Of a stretch of DNA of 64,000 nt, positions 38,008-46,681 are shown piece after piece. The DNA is from Rhodobacter xanthinilyticus (lineage in GTDB: Bacteria; Pseudomonadota; Alphaproteobacteria; Rhodobacterales; Rhodobacteraceae), in the NCBI RefSeq assembly GCF_001856665.1, contig NZ_CP017781.1, positions 2,868,001-2,932,000 on the forward strand, read 5' to 3'. Made by a program: the position numbers and the translations under genes. How positions within the stretch are numbered: the first letter of the stretch is position 1; each line of letters begins with the position of its first letter. The notes beneath the pieces were generated by a model. It was not told the DNA's origin and did no database searches. It saw only the letters and a program-made list of their open reading frames with translations.

Positions 38008-38567
38008 GGATCATCGGCGGCGAACGGCGCGGGCTGAAGCTCGCAGAGGTCGGCGAGGGCGATGCGCGCGCCCATCTGCGCCCGACGACCGACCGCGTGC
38101 GCGAGTCGATCTTCAACCTCCTGATCAACGGCACCCATGGCAACCCGATCCCCGGCGCGCGGGTGCTCGATCTCTTCGCAGGCACCGGCGCGCTCGGGCT
38201 CGAGGCGCTCTCGCGCGGCGCGGCGCGGGTGGCTTTTGTCGATGACGGCGCGGCGGCACGCGCGCTTTTGCGGCGCAATATCGAGCTGATGCGCGCGATG
38301 GGCGTCACCGATGTCTGGCGGCGTGACGCGACCAATATGGGCCCCTGCCGCGGCGCGGGCTATGACCTGATCTTCCTCGACCCGCCCTATGGCATGGGCT
38401 TGGGCGAAGGCGCGATCGCGTCCTGCCTCGAGAACGGCTGGATCGCGCCCGGCGCGATGGTCGTCTGGGAGGAAAACACCGCGCCCATGATCCCCGCGCC
38501 GCTCGAAGAGATCGACCAGCGCAAATATGGCGACACCCTCGTCACCCTCGCCCGGATGCAAGCATGA
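38004..38567 (+). CDS. rsmD: 16S rRNA (guanine(966)-N(2))-methyltransferase
   Basis: 187 residues. MRIIGGERRGLKL and LRPTTDRVRESIFNLL are RsmD signatures; VLDLFAGTGALGLEALSRGA is the AdoMet site and LIFLDPPYGMGL the catalytic motif. It methylates G966 in 16S rRNA. It overlaps the reductase upstream and the HAD gene downstream by 4 bases each. Confidence 0.94.
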   Translation: MRIIGGERRGLKLAEVGEGDARAHLRPTTDRVRESIFNLLINGTHGNPIPGARVLDLFAGTGALGLEALSRGAARVAFVDDGAAARALLRRNIELMRAMGVTDVWRRDATNMGPCRGAGYDLIFLDPPYGMGLGEGAIASCLENGWIAPGAMVVWEENTAPMIPAPLEEIDQRKYGDTLVTLARMQA

Positions 38568-39211
38568 AACCCGCCGCCGTTCTCTTCGATTGCGACGGCG
38601 TGCTCGTCGACAGCGAGCCCGCCACCTTCGCCCTCATTCAGGAGGAGTTCGCCGCCCACGGGCTCGCCCTCTCGATCCCCGCGCTCGAGGCGCTGTTTCT
38701 GGGCGGCACGATCGAGGGCGTGGCGCGCAAGGGCCGCGAGATGGGCGCCGCTTTGCCCCCCGATTGGGTCGAGAGCTATTACGCCCGGCTCTACGCGCGC
38801 CTCGCGGCGGGCACGGCGCTGATGCCCGGCGTCGCGGATCTGCTCGCGCGGCTCGATGCGGCGGGGGTGCCCTTCGCGGTCGGCTCGAACGGGCGGGCGG
38901 CCAAGATGGAGGCGACGCTCGGCCAACACCCCGCGATCCGCGCGCGGCTCGAGGGGCTGATGTTCTCAGGCCAGGATCTGGGCTGCCCGAAACCCGCCCC
39001 CGATCTCTACCTGCTGGCCGCCCGCGCGCTCGGCGCCCCGCCCGAGGCCTGCGTGGTGATCGAGGACAGCGCGACGGGCGCGCGCGCCGCCCGCGCGGCG
39101 GGGATGCGCTGCCTCGGCTATGCGCCCTCGGGCGCGCATCCGGGCCTCGCGGCCGAGGGCGCGGAGATCTTCTCCGACATGGCGCAGGTGCCCGCCCTCC
39201 TCGGGCTGTGA
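38564..39211 (+). CDS. HAD-superfamily phosphatase
   Basis: 215 residues. Motif I is LFDCDGVLVDSEP, motif II sits in FAVGSNGRAAKME, and motifs III/IV are CPKPAPDLYLLA and VIEDSATGARAARAAGM. The helical cap after motif I fits subfamily IA, near phosphoglycolate phosphatases and beta-phosphoglucomutases. The substrate cannot be named. Coupled to rsmD by a 4-base overlap. Confidence 0.88.
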   Translation: MKPAAVLFDCDGVLVDSEPATFALIQEEFAAHGLALSIPALEALFLGGTIEGVARKGREMGAALPPDWVESYYARLYARLAAGTALMPGVADLLARLDAAGVPFAVGSNGRAAKMEATLGQHPAIRARLEGLMFSGQDLGCPKPAPDLYLLAARALGAPPEACVVIEDSATGARAARAAGMRCLGYAPSGAHPGLAAEGAEIFSDMAQVPALLGL

Positions 39212-39214
39212 GCG

Positions 39215-39934
39215 GTGGCGCTCACCCGCCTCCTCTCCCGCCCACCCTACAGCGTCGATTTCGCCGAAGGCACGGGCCCGGATCTGGTGATTTCCTTCGC
39301 CTCGGTGGGCCATGACCCCACGCGCCCGCCCGGCGCCGAATTCATCGCCACCGCCACCGGCCGTGGCACCGCCGCCGCGCCCCGCCGCGCGCTCTTCATC
39401 TCCGATGAAAGCCGCAGCTGGGCCTCCGACCCGGGCTTCGCGCCGATGCTCGAAGAGGCCCTCGCCCGCCTCGACGCCCCGGTGAGCCGGATCGCCACCC
39501 TCGGCCTCTCGATGGGCGCCTTCTCGGCGCTCGCCGCAGCGCAGGTGCTGCCGGTCGATACCGTGCTCGCCTTCTCGCCGCAATTCTCGCCCCTGCCCGG
39601 CCATATCGCGGGCGAAACCCGCTGGGCGGAATGGACAACCCGCCTCACCGCGCCCCGCTGGCCCGAGGCCCCGCTCCCCACCCGCGGCACGGCCTGGCTC
39701 TTTCACGGGATGCGCGACGACACCCCCCACGCCGAAGCCTTCCCCCGCGCACCCGGCACCGAACAGATCCTCTTCGCCGAAGAAAGCCACGCAAGCCTCG
39801 TGCCGCATCTCAAACGCAAGGGCGCCCTCGCGGGCCTGCTCGAAGCCGCTCTCGCGGGCGACCGGCGGCGCCTCCTGCGGATCGCGGCGGCCTGCGGCGG
39901 GCGGCGCCGCGACCGGGCCGCGCCCCGCCCCTGA
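39215..39934 (+). CDS. Alpha/beta-hydrolase-like protein
   Basis: 239 residues from a GTG at 39215, 3 bases after the HAD gene. The nucleophile elbow is GLSMGAFSALAAAQ, with a probable serine nucleophile, and FHGMRDDTPHAEAF and AEESHASLVPHL provide candidate Asp and His. The family is not one I can name; similar proteins occur in other Rhodobacterales as hypotheticals. The C-terminal 30 residues are rich in Arg and Ala. A repeat element starts 7 bases after the stop. Confidence 0.65.
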   Translation: MALTRLLSRPPYSVDFAEGTGPDLVISFASVGHDPTRPPGAEFIATATGRGTAAAPRRALFISDESRSWASDPGFAPMLEEALARLDAPVSRIATLGLSMGAFSALAAAQVLPVDTVLAFSPQFSPLPGHIAGETRWAEWTTRLTAPRWPEAPLPTRGTAWLFHGMRDDTPHAEAFPRAPGTEQILFAEESHASLVPHLKRKGALAGLLEAALAGDRRRLLRIAAACGGRRRDRAAPRP

Positions 39935-39940
39935 CTGATC

Positions 39941-39987
39941 GTTTCAACGATGTCGAAATATCCCGGGGGGCCGAGGCCTGCCTCGGC
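39941..39987 (+). repeat. Intergenic element, CCAAATATCC subtype, copy 4a
   Basis: Plus-oriented, 7 bases after the hydrolase stop: GTTTCAACGATGTCG then AAATATCCCGGGG, followed by the hairpin CCGAGG-CCTG-CCTCGG (39971-39986) and further GC-rich inverted sequence. It faces copy 4b across the gap to map. Confidence 0.82.
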
Positions 39988-40026
39988 GGGGCAGCGCCCC
40001 CTCCAAACCTCTCACAAATGGAAAGC

Positions 40027-40080
40027 CCGGGGGTTTTGCACCCCCGGACCCCCGCAGGATATTTTCACATCATTGAAGGG
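40027..40080 (-). repeat. Intergenic element, CCAAATATCC subtype, copy 4b
   Basis: Minus-oriented, starting 4 bases after the map stop: CCCTTCAATGATGTG then AAAATATCCTGCGGGGG, then the perfect hairpin CCGGGGG / CCCCCGG (40027-40047). The hairpin plus core is identical over about 35 bases to copy 2 at 16962, 23 kb away. Confidence 0.82.
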
Positions 40081-40084
40081 CAGA

Positions 40085-40894
40085 TCAGCCCCAGGTCGGG
40101 TGGAACCGGTTCGCGGGCGAGAGCGTGAAGATCTCGCAGCCATCCGCCGTCACCCCGATCGAATGTTCGAACTGCGCCGAGAGCGATTTGTCGCGCGTCA
40201 CCGCGGTCCAGTCATCGGCGAGCACCTTGGTCTCGGGACGGCCGAGGTTGACCATCGGCTCGATGGTGAAGAACATGCCTTCCTCGAGCACCGCGCCCGA
40301 GCCCGCGCGCCCGTAATGGAGCACATTCGGCGGGGCGTGGAACACGCGCCCGAGCCCGTGGCCGCAGAAATCGCGCACCACCGACATCCGGTGCCCCTCG
40401 ACGAATTGCTGGATCGCATGGCCGATATCGCCGAAGGTATTGCCCGGGCGGACCTGTTCGATGCCGATCATCAGCGCGTCATGGGTGACCTGGATCAGCC
40501 GCTCGGCCTTGCGGCTGAGGTTGCCCGCGACATACATCCGCGAGCTGTCGCCATACCAGCCATCGAGGATCACGGTCACGTCGATGTTCAGAATATCGCC
40601 GTCTTTCAACACCTTGTCGCCCGGGATCCCGTGGCAGACGACGTGATTGACCGAGATGCAGGAGGCGTGTTTATAGCCGCGATAGCCGATCGTGGCGGAT
40701 TTCGTGCCGAGCTCGGTGACGCGGTTGCGGATGAAATCATCCAACGCGCCGGTGGTCACGCCGGGCTCGACGAGGGGGGCCACCTCGTCGAGGATGCGCG
40801 CCGCGACATGGCCGGCCGCTTGCATCCCCTCGAAATCGGCTTGTTCATAGATCCGGATGCCATCTTTGGTGACCCGGCCGCGGGCTTCGTCCAC
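40085..40894 (-). CDS. map: Methionine aminopeptidase, type I
   Basis: 269 residues from a GTG at 40894, with AGGAGA upstream. Metal ligands are in DILNIDVTVILDGWYGDSSRM, GHGLGRVFHAPP, FFTIEPMV and QFEHSIGV. It removes the initiator methionine from nascent proteins. Convergent with the hydrolase gene, with a repeat element on each tail. Confidence 0.95.
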   Translation of the reverse strand: MDEARGRVTKDGIRIYEQADFEGMQAAGHVAARILDEVAPLVEPGVTTGALDDFIRNRVTELGTKSATIGYRGYKHASCISVNHVVCHGIPGDKVLKDGDILNIDVTVILDGWYGDSSRMYVAGNLSRKAERLIQVTHDALMIGIEQVRPGNTFGDIGHAIQQFVEGHRMSVVRDFCGHGLGRVFHAPPNVLHYGRAGSGAVLEEGMFFTIEPMVNLGRPETKVLADDWTAVTRDKSLSAQFEHSIGVTADGCEIFTLSPANRFHPTWG

Positions 40895-41009
40895 TGGTCT
40901 TCTCCTGTCCTGACTTGGGCTCTAGATAGTCACAAAAGCGCCGCTTGGCCAGAGCCGGGCTTTTCCGAGCCTGCAAGCGGGCTTATACCTTGGCGCAAAG
41001 GAGGCCCAG

Positions 41010-41738
41010 ATGCCCAATCCGACAGCTGCGATCCTGATCATCGGCGATGAGATCCTGACCGGGCGCACCCGCGAGGGCAACGCCCATTTCCTCGCCGGCG
41101 AGCTCGCCCGCGCGGGGATAGACCTGCGCCAGATCCGGGTGATCGGCGATGATCATGCCACCATCAGCGCCGCGGTGCGCGAGCTTGCGGGCGGGCATGA
41201 CCAGCTCTTCACCTCGGGCGGGATCGGCCCGACCCATGACGACATCACCGCCGATGCGGTCGCCGCGGCCTTTGGCCGGGCGATCGATGTGCGCGAGGAT
41301 GCGCGCGCGATTTTGGCCGCGCATTACGCCGCGCGGGGGGTGGAGTTCACGCCCGCGCGGATGCGGATGGCGCGGATCCCCGAGGGCGCGGCGCTGATCG
41401 ACAACCCGGTCTCCGGCGCGCCGGGGTTCTCGGTGGAGAATTGTCATGTGATGGCGGGGGTGCCCAATATCTTTCAGGCGATGGTGACGGGGCTCTTGCC
41501 GCGCCTCACGGGGGGCGCGCCGCTTGAGAGCCGCACCTGGCAGCTGATGGTCGCCGAAGCCGCGATCGCCGATCAGCTCGGCGCGCTGGCCGCCGCCCAC
41601 CCGGGCGTCTCGATGGGCTCCTATCCCTTTGTGACCGAAGGGCAATACGGCACCAACCTGGTCGTGCGCGCGACCGACCCGGTCGCGCTCGCGGCGGCGT
41701 TTGCGGCGCTGCAAGCGGCTTTCCCGGAGGGCAAATGA
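41010..41738 (+). CDS. CinA N-terminal / molybdopterin-binding domain protein
   Basis: 242 residues. MPNPTAAILIIGDEILTGRTREGN and LFTSGGIGPTHDDITADAVA are the MoCF_biosynth fold seen in the N-terminal half of CinA. The C-terminal nicotinamide-nucleotide amidase domain of full CinA is absent. Such stand-alone proteins are thought to bind or hydrolyse ADP-ribose or nucleotide substrates; the exact reaction is unknown. It overlaps the next gene by 4 bases. Confidence 0.85.
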   Translation: MPNPTAAILIIGDEILTGRTREGNAHFLAGELARAGIDLRQIRVIGDDHATISAAVRELAGGHDQLFTSGGIGPTHDDITADAVAAAFGRAIDVREDARAILAAHYAARGVEFTPARMRMARIPEGAALIDNPVSGAPGFSVENCHVMAGVPNIFQAMVTGLLPRLTGGAPLESRTWQLMVAEAAIADQLGALAAAHPGVSMGSYPFVTEGQYGTNLVVRATDPVALAAAFAALQAAFPEGK

Positions 41739-42478
41739 GCTCGGTCGCGCCGCTTTCCCTGCCCGAGGCTTTCGCGCTGATCGATGCGACCTGGCCCGCG
41801 GCGGCGGTGCATCAGCTCGGGCCTTTCACGCTGCGCGAGGGGCGCGGCGCGGGCTCGCGGGTGAGCTCGGCCTCGCTCGAGGCGCCCTATACGCAGGCCG
41901 ATCTCGAGGCGGTGATCGCGGCGCACCGCGCGCTGGGGCAGGTGCCGAAGTTCCAGATCCGCCCCGGGCTGCCGGGCAATGACGCGCTCGACGCGGATCT
42001 TGCCGCGCGCGGCTATGAGGTCGCCGACGCGACGGTGATCCATACCGCGCCGGTCGAGACGCTCGCGGGCGAGGTGCCGCCGGTGACGGCCTTTGCGCAT
42101 TGGCCGCCGCTCGCGATCGCGCGCGAGCTGTGGGAGAGCGCGGGCATCGGGGCCGCGCGGCAGGCGGTGATGGCGCGCGCGGCGGGGCCGAAAGCCTGTG
42201 TGCTCGGCCGCAAGCAGGACCGCGCGGCGGGGGCGATGTTTATCGGCCTTTCGGGGGAACGCGCGATGATCCATGCGCTCGTCGTGCTGCCCGAGGTGCG
42301 CCGGCTTGGCCTTGCGCGCGCGATGATCCATGAGGGCGCGCGCTGGGCCGCGGAGGCGGGCGCGCGGGAAATCGCGCTTGTCGTCACCCGCGCCAACGCC
42401 GGCGCCAATGCGCTCTACCTCTCGATGGGCATGGTCGAGGCCGGCGGCTACCATTATCGCCGCGAGGCAAACCCATGA
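41735..42478 (+). CDS. GNAT-family N-acetyltransferase
   Basis: 247 residues. The C-terminal half has the acetyl-CoA site LPEVRRLGLARAMIHEGARWA and a terminal LVVTRANAGANALYLSMGMVEAGGYHYR. The N-terminal half is a degenerate GNAT-like region (REGRGAGSRVSSASLE). The substrate is unknown. It is translationally coupled on both sides. Confidence 0.82.
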   Translation: MSSVAPLSLPEAFALIDATWPAAAVHQLGPFTLREGRGAGSRVSSASLEAPYTQADLEAVIAAHRALGQVPKFQIRPGLPGNDALDADLAARGYEVADATVIHTAPVETLAGEVPPVTAFAHWPPLAIARELWESAGIGAARQAVMARAAGPKACVLGRKQDRAAGAMFIGLSGERAMIHALVVLPEVRRLGLARAMIHEGARWAAEAGAREIALVVTRANAGANALYLSMGMVEAGGYHYRREANP

Positions 42479-43413
42479 AATCGTTGATCTTTGCGGCCCC
42501 TCTGTGGCTTGCCTCGGCGGCCATGCTCGCCGCCGGGCCGTTTGTGCCCGAGCTGCCCCAAGGCGCGATGGTCAGCGCGCAGGCCTCGAACCCGGCGACG
42601 AGCCTCGCGCTGGCGACCGGCCCCTGGCGCCCCGAGGGGGCCGAGCGGCGGATGCTCGAAGGGGCGCGCAGCGATACCGCCTGGCGGCTGCGGGCCAATC
42701 AGATGACCACGCTCCAGCTCCTCGCGAGCCTGCGCCAGCAGATCGCCGCGGAGGGCTATTCGATCCTTTATGAATGTGAGACCGATGCCTGTGGCGGCTT
42801 CGATTTCCGCTATGCGCTCGATCTCTTGCCCGAGCCGCAGATGCATGTCGACCTCGCCGATTTCCGCTATCTCGCGGCGAGGAAGGGCGCGGATTACCTT
42901 GCGCTGACGGTGTCGCGCTCGTCCGAATCGGGGTTCATCCACCTGACCGAGATGACCGCGCAGGCGATCACCACCGCCGAGCCGGAAAACCCGCTCACCC
43001 CCACCCAGCCGACGCCGACCGAGGCGCCCAAGGAGGGGATCGGCGCGACGCTGGAAACCGCCGGGCGCGCGGTGCTCGAGGATCTGGCCTTTGAAAGCGG
43101 CAAATCGGCGCTCGAGGGGGAGGATTTCCCCTCGCTCGCGGCGCTTGCGGATTATCTCTCGACCCGCCCCGAGGCGCGGGTGACGCTCGTCGGCCATACC
43201 GATGCGGTGGGGGCGCTGGGGCCCAATGTCGCGATCTCGAAGGCGCGGGCCGAGGCGGTGCGGGCGCGGCTGATCGAGCGCTATGGGGTTTCGGCCAAAC
43301 AGCTCACCGCCGAGGGCGCGGGCTGGCTCGCGCCGCGCGCCACCAATCTCACCGAAGAGGGGCGCACCCAAAACAGACGGGTCGAGGCGGTTCTCACCTC
43401 GACCCGGAGTTGA
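42475..43413 (+). CDS. OmpA-like peptidoglycan-associated protein
   Basis: 312 residues. An N-terminal signal peptide (KSLIFAAPLWLASAAMLAAG) leads to a domain of unknown type (about 25-165), a Pro/Thr-rich linker (PENPLTPTQPTPTEAP) and an OmpA C-terminal domain from about 195, with LVGHTDAVGALGPNVAISKARAEAVR and TEEGRTQNRRVE. It probably binds peptidoglycan in the periplasm, tethered to the outer membrane or soluble. It is coupled to the acetyltransferase by ATGA. Confidence 0.88.
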   Translation: MKSLIFAAPLWLASAAMLAAGPFVPELPQGAMVSAQASNPATSLALATGPWRPEGAERRMLEGARSDTAWRLRANQMTTLQLLASLRQQIAAEGYSILYECETDACGGFDFRYALDLLPEPQMHVDLADFRYLAARKGADYLALTVSRSSESGFIHLTEMTAQAITTAEPENPLTPTQPTPTEAPKEGIGATLETAGRAVLEDLAFESGKSALEGEDFPSLAALADYLSTRPEARVTLVGHTDAVGALGPNVAISKARAEAVRARLIERYGVSAKQLTAEGAGWLAPRATNLTEEGRTQNRRVEAVLTSTRS

Positions 43414-43455
43414 CGGCGCCGACGGAAAGCGCCGCGGGAAAACATCGGTCTGGCG

Positions 43456-44361
43456 TCACCAGTTGTCGGGGCCCTTGTCGGCGAAGGTCTGCGCGAGGAA
43501 ATCGATGAAGGCGCGCACCTTCGGCTGGGTGAAGCGCCCGGGCGGGTAGACCGCGTAAATGCCGAGCGTTTCCATCGGCAGCTCGGGCATGGCCTCCTCC
43601 ACCAGCCCCTTCTTCATCGCATCGGCGTAGAGGAAGGAGGGCAGATAGGCGATGCCGAGACCGGCGATGCAGGCATGGAGCAGCGACTGGCCGTCGTTGA
43701 CGGTCAGCCAGCCGTTCGAGCGGACCTGGCGACGCTCGCCCGAGGGGGCGGTGATCTTCCACAGGTTGCCGTTCGACTGGTTGGAATAATGCAGGAGCTT
43801 GTGATCGTTGAGATCGTCGATCTTCTGCGGGCGGCCGTATTTCTCGAAATAGGCGGGGGCGGCGATCATCCGGCGGGCGGTTTCGGTGAGCTTGCGGGCG
43901 CGCAGGCTGGAATCCTCGAGCTCTCCCACCCGGATCGCCATGTCGAAGCCCTCGGAGATCAGCTCGACATAGCGGTTGTTGAGCACCATGTTGACGGTAA
44001 TCTCGGGATATTCCTGCAAGAAGTCGCCCAGGACCGGCGAGAGCAGGTTGACGCCGAAATCGGTCGCGACCGAGATCCGCAAGAGCCCCGAGGGCGCGAC
44101 CTGCATCGCGGTGACGAGCGCATCGGCCTCACCCGCATCGTTGAGCACGCGCCGGGCGCGGTCGTAATAGGCGAGGCCGATCTCGGTGGGCGAGACGCGC
44201 CGCGTGGTGCGGTTCAAGAGCCGCGCGCCGAGCCGCGCCTCGAGCGCCGAGACATGTTTCGAGACGGCGGATTTCGAGATCCCCATCTTCTTGGCGGCAT
44301 CGGTGAAGCCACCCTGATCCACGACGGTGGCGAAGGCTTCCATTTCGGTCAGGCGATCCAT
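43456..44361 (-). CDS. LysR-family transcriptional regulator
   Basis: 301 residues from the ATG at 44361. The N-terminal helix-turn-helix is MDRLTEMEAFATVVDQGGFTD with SKSAVSKHVSALEARLGARLL. A substrate-binding domain follows from about residue 90 and resembles the DhcR/AaeR-like group of LysR proteins. The ligand is unknown. It is divergent from the dienoyl-CoA reductase gene, a normal arrangement for a regulator and its target, but the gap is 298 bases and holds a repeat. Convergent with ompA. Confidence 0.9.
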   Translation of the reverse strand: MDRLTEMEAFATVVDQGGFTDAAKKMGISKSAVSKHVSALEARLGARLLNRTTRRVSPTEIGLAYYDRARRVLNDAGEADALVTAMQVAPSGLLRISVATDFGVNLLSPVLGDFLQEYPEITVNMVLNNRYVELISEGFDMAIRVGELEDSSLRARKLTETARRMIAAPAYFEKYGRPQKIDDLNDHKLLHYSNQSNGNLWKITAPSGERRQVRSNGWLTVNDGQSLLHACIAGLGIAYLPSFLYADAMKKGLVEEAMPELPMETLGIYAVYPPGRFTQPKVRAFIDFLAQTFADKGPDNW

Positions 44362-44659
44362 TGTGCACCTATCGGGAACGTTTCTCGTTTCAACAAGGTA
44401 TCGGAGCGGAATCGGGCGCAAATGGGGCCTCGCAGGGACAATACCGGGGAAATTGCGCGTCTGGTCCGGGGCGGGAAACGATTGTTCGCGCGCAGGCGCC
44501 GGTTGCAAGGGGCGGAGGGGGCGCTGCCCCCGCGGCTGCGCCGCCCCCCGGGATATTTCGGCATCGTTGAAGGCGGGGGCGGTTTACAATGACGCGGCGT
44601 CTGGCGTGACATCGGCTTCCGTGCACGTCAATTTGGCGCGAGCCAAGGGAGGGAGACCG
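44362..44659. promoter_or_regulatory. Divergent region between LysR gene and fadH
   Basis: 298 bases. Near the LysR gene is a region without long repeats. Positions 44517-44573 hold a repeat element with two GC hairpins, described separately. GGGAGGGAGACC just before 44660 is the fadH ribosome site. No promoter is clear. Confidence 0.5.
44517..44573 (-). repeat. Intergenic element, CCAAATATCC subtype, copy 5
   Basis: Minus-oriented: CTTCAACGATGCCG then AAATATCCCGGGGGG (to 44545), then GCGGC / GCCGC and GGGGGC-GCT-GCCCCC hairpins (44517-44531). Unlike the other copies it is in a divergent region, upstream of both neighbours, so it is not behind an existing gene. Confidence 0.83.
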
Positions 44660-46672
44660 ATGAGCCAATTTCCGCATATGCTGGCGCCGCTCGATCTGGG
44701 GCATGTGGTGCTCAAGAACCGCGTGTTGATGGGGTCGATGCACACCAATCTCGAGGAGACCGGGGATTGGAACCGGGTGGCGGAGTTCTACGCGACGCGC
44801 GCGCGGGGGGGCGTCGGGCTGATGGTGACGGGGGGCATGGCGCCGAACCTCGAGGGCGGCGTGTTTCCGGGGGCGGCGGGGCTTTTCACCGCGCAGGACA
44901 TCGCCAACCACCGGATGATCACCGAGCGGGTGCATGAGGCGGGCGGGCGGATCGCGATGCAGATCCTGCATGCGGGGCGCTATGCTTATAGCCCGGACTG
45001 TGTCTCAGCCTCGGCGGTGAAATCGCCGATCTCGCCCTTTGCGCCGCGCGAACTCGACGAGGACGGGATCGAGAAGCAGATCGCCGATATCGTAACGGCC
45101 GCCGTGCGGGCGCGCGAGGCGGGGTATGACGGGGTCGAGGTGATGGGCTCGGAGGGCTATTTCCTCAACCAGTTCCTCGTGCGCCATACCAACAAGCGCG
45201 AGGATCGCTGGGGCGGGCCGTATGAGAACCGGATGCGGCTGCCGGTCGAGGTGGTGCGGCGCGTGCGCGCTGCCGTCGGCCCTGATTTCATCGTCATCTA
45301 CCGGATTTCGCTCATCGATCTCGTGCCCGATGGTTCGAGCTGGGAGGAGGTCGTCCAGCTTGCGCGCGCGATCGAGGCGGCGGGGGCGACGATGCTCAAC
45401 ACCGGCATCGGCTGGCATGAGGCGCGGGTGCCCACGATCGCCACCTCGGTGCCGCGCGCGGCGTTCACCTGGCTGACGGCGCGGCTGCGCCCCGAGGTCT
45501 TGATCCCGGTGATCACCTCGAACCGGATCAACACGCCCGCGGTGGCCGAAGACATCCTCGCGCGGGGCGATGCCGATATGGTGTCGCTCGCGCGCCCCTT
45601 CCTCGCCGACCCCGATTTCGTGGCCAAGGCCGCCGCGGGCCGCGCCGATGAGATCGCGCCCTGCATCGCCTGCAACCAGGCCTGCCTCGACCACACCTTC
45701 TCAGGCAAGATCTCGACCTGCCTCGTCAACCCGCGCGCGGCCTTCGAGACCGAGCTGACCCTCGCCCCGACCGCCCAGCCCAAGACCATCGCCGTCGTCG
45801 GCGCCGGGCCCGCGGGCGTCTCGGCGGCGATCACCGCGGCCGGGCGCGGCCATGCGGTCACCCTCTTCGACCGCGCGACGGAGGTCGGCGGCCAGCTCCT
45901 GATGGCGCGCAAAGTGCCCGGCAAGGAGGAGTTCTACGGCCTCACCGACTGGTTCGCGACGATGCTCGCGCGCACCGGCGTCACGCTGCGGCTGGGCGAA
46001 GAGGCCAACGTGGCGAGCCTCGCCGCCTTCGACGAAGTGGTGATCGCGACCGGCGTCACCCCGCGCGACCCCGAGATCCCCGGCCAGGAACGCGCCGCGA
46101 GCTATATCGACATCCTCACCGGCAAGGTCACCGCCGGGCCGCGCGTGGCGGTCGTGGGCGCGGGCGGCATCGGCTTCGACGTGGCCGAATTCCTCACCGT
46201 CACGGCGAGCCCGACCCTCGATCTGGCCGACTGGAAACGCGAATGGGGCGTCGGCGACCCGGCCGAGACCCCCGGTGGCCTCGCCCGCCCCGCCCCCGAG
46301 GCCCCGGCACGCAGCGTCACGCTCTTGCAACGCAAACCCGAGAAACCGGGCCGCAAACTCGGCAAGACCACCGGCTGGATCCACCGCGCGGCCCTCCAGG
46401 CCAAGGGCGTGAAAATGCTCGGCGGGGTGAATTACGAGCGCATCACCGCCGACGGGCTCGAGATCTCCTTCGGCCCCGAGCGCAAGGACCCCACCCTGAT
46501 CGCCGCCGATACGGTCGTGCTCTGCGCGGGCCAACTCTCCGAGCGCTCCCTCGCCGATCAGCTGATCGCGACCGGCCTCACCCCCCATATCATCGGCGGC
46601 GCCGATGTCGCGGGCGAGCTCGACGCCAAACGCGCGATCGACCAGGGCACCCGCCTCGGCGCAAGCCTCTGA
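44660..46672 (+). CDS. fadH: NADPH-dependent 2,4-dienoyl-CoA reductase
   Basis: 670 residues from the ATG at 44660. An N-terminal FMN-binding OYE-type barrel (LDLGHVVLKNRVLMGSMHTN) is followed by a 4Fe-4S motif C-x2-C-x3-C-x11-C in CIACNQACLDH, then FAD (VVGAGPAGVSAAITAAGRGH) and NADPH (VAVVGAGGIGFDVAEFL) sites. It reduces 2,4-dienoyl-CoA during beta-oxidation of unsaturated fatty acids. Related trimethylamine dehydrogenase-like flavoproteins have the same domains, but SMHTNLEE and the overall length point to FadH. Confidence 0.92.
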   Translation: MSQFPHMLAPLDLGHVVLKNRVLMGSMHTNLEETGDWNRVAEFYATRARGGVGLMVTGGMAPNLEGGVFPGAAGLFTAQDIANHRMITERVHEAGGRIAMQILHAGRYAYSPDCVSASAVKSPISPFAPRELDEDGIEKQIADIVTAAVRAREAGYDGVEVMGSEGYFLNQFLVRHTNKREDRWGGPYENRMRLPVEVVRRVRAAVGPDFIVIYRISLIDLVPDGSSWEEVVQLARAIEAAGATMLNTGIGWHEARVPTIATSVPRAAFTWLTARLRPEVLIPVITSNRINTPAVAEDILARGDADMVSLARPFLADPDFVAKAAAGRADEIAPCIACNQACLDHTFSGKISTCLVNPRAAFETELTLAPTAQPKTIAVVGAGPAGVSAAITAAGRGHAVTLFDRATEVGGQLLMARKVPGKEEFYGLTDWFATMLARTGVTLRLGEEANVASLAAFDEVVIATGVTPRDPEIPGQERAASYIDILTGKVTAGPRVAVVGAGGIGFDVAEFLTVTASPTLDLADWKREWGVGDPAETPGGLARPAPEAPARSVTLLQRKPEKPGRKLGKTTGWIHRAALQAKGVKMLGGVNYERITADGLEISFGPERKDPTLIAADTVVLCAGQLSERSLADQLIATGLTPHIIGGADVAGELDAKRAIDQGTRLGASL

Positions 46673-46681
46673 CGCAAAAGA

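Noticed and set aside
43414-43455. A 6-bp GGCGC-type hairpin between the OmpA-like gene and the LysR gene
   Set aside because: Short stem and no T-run on either strand; too weak to call a terminator.
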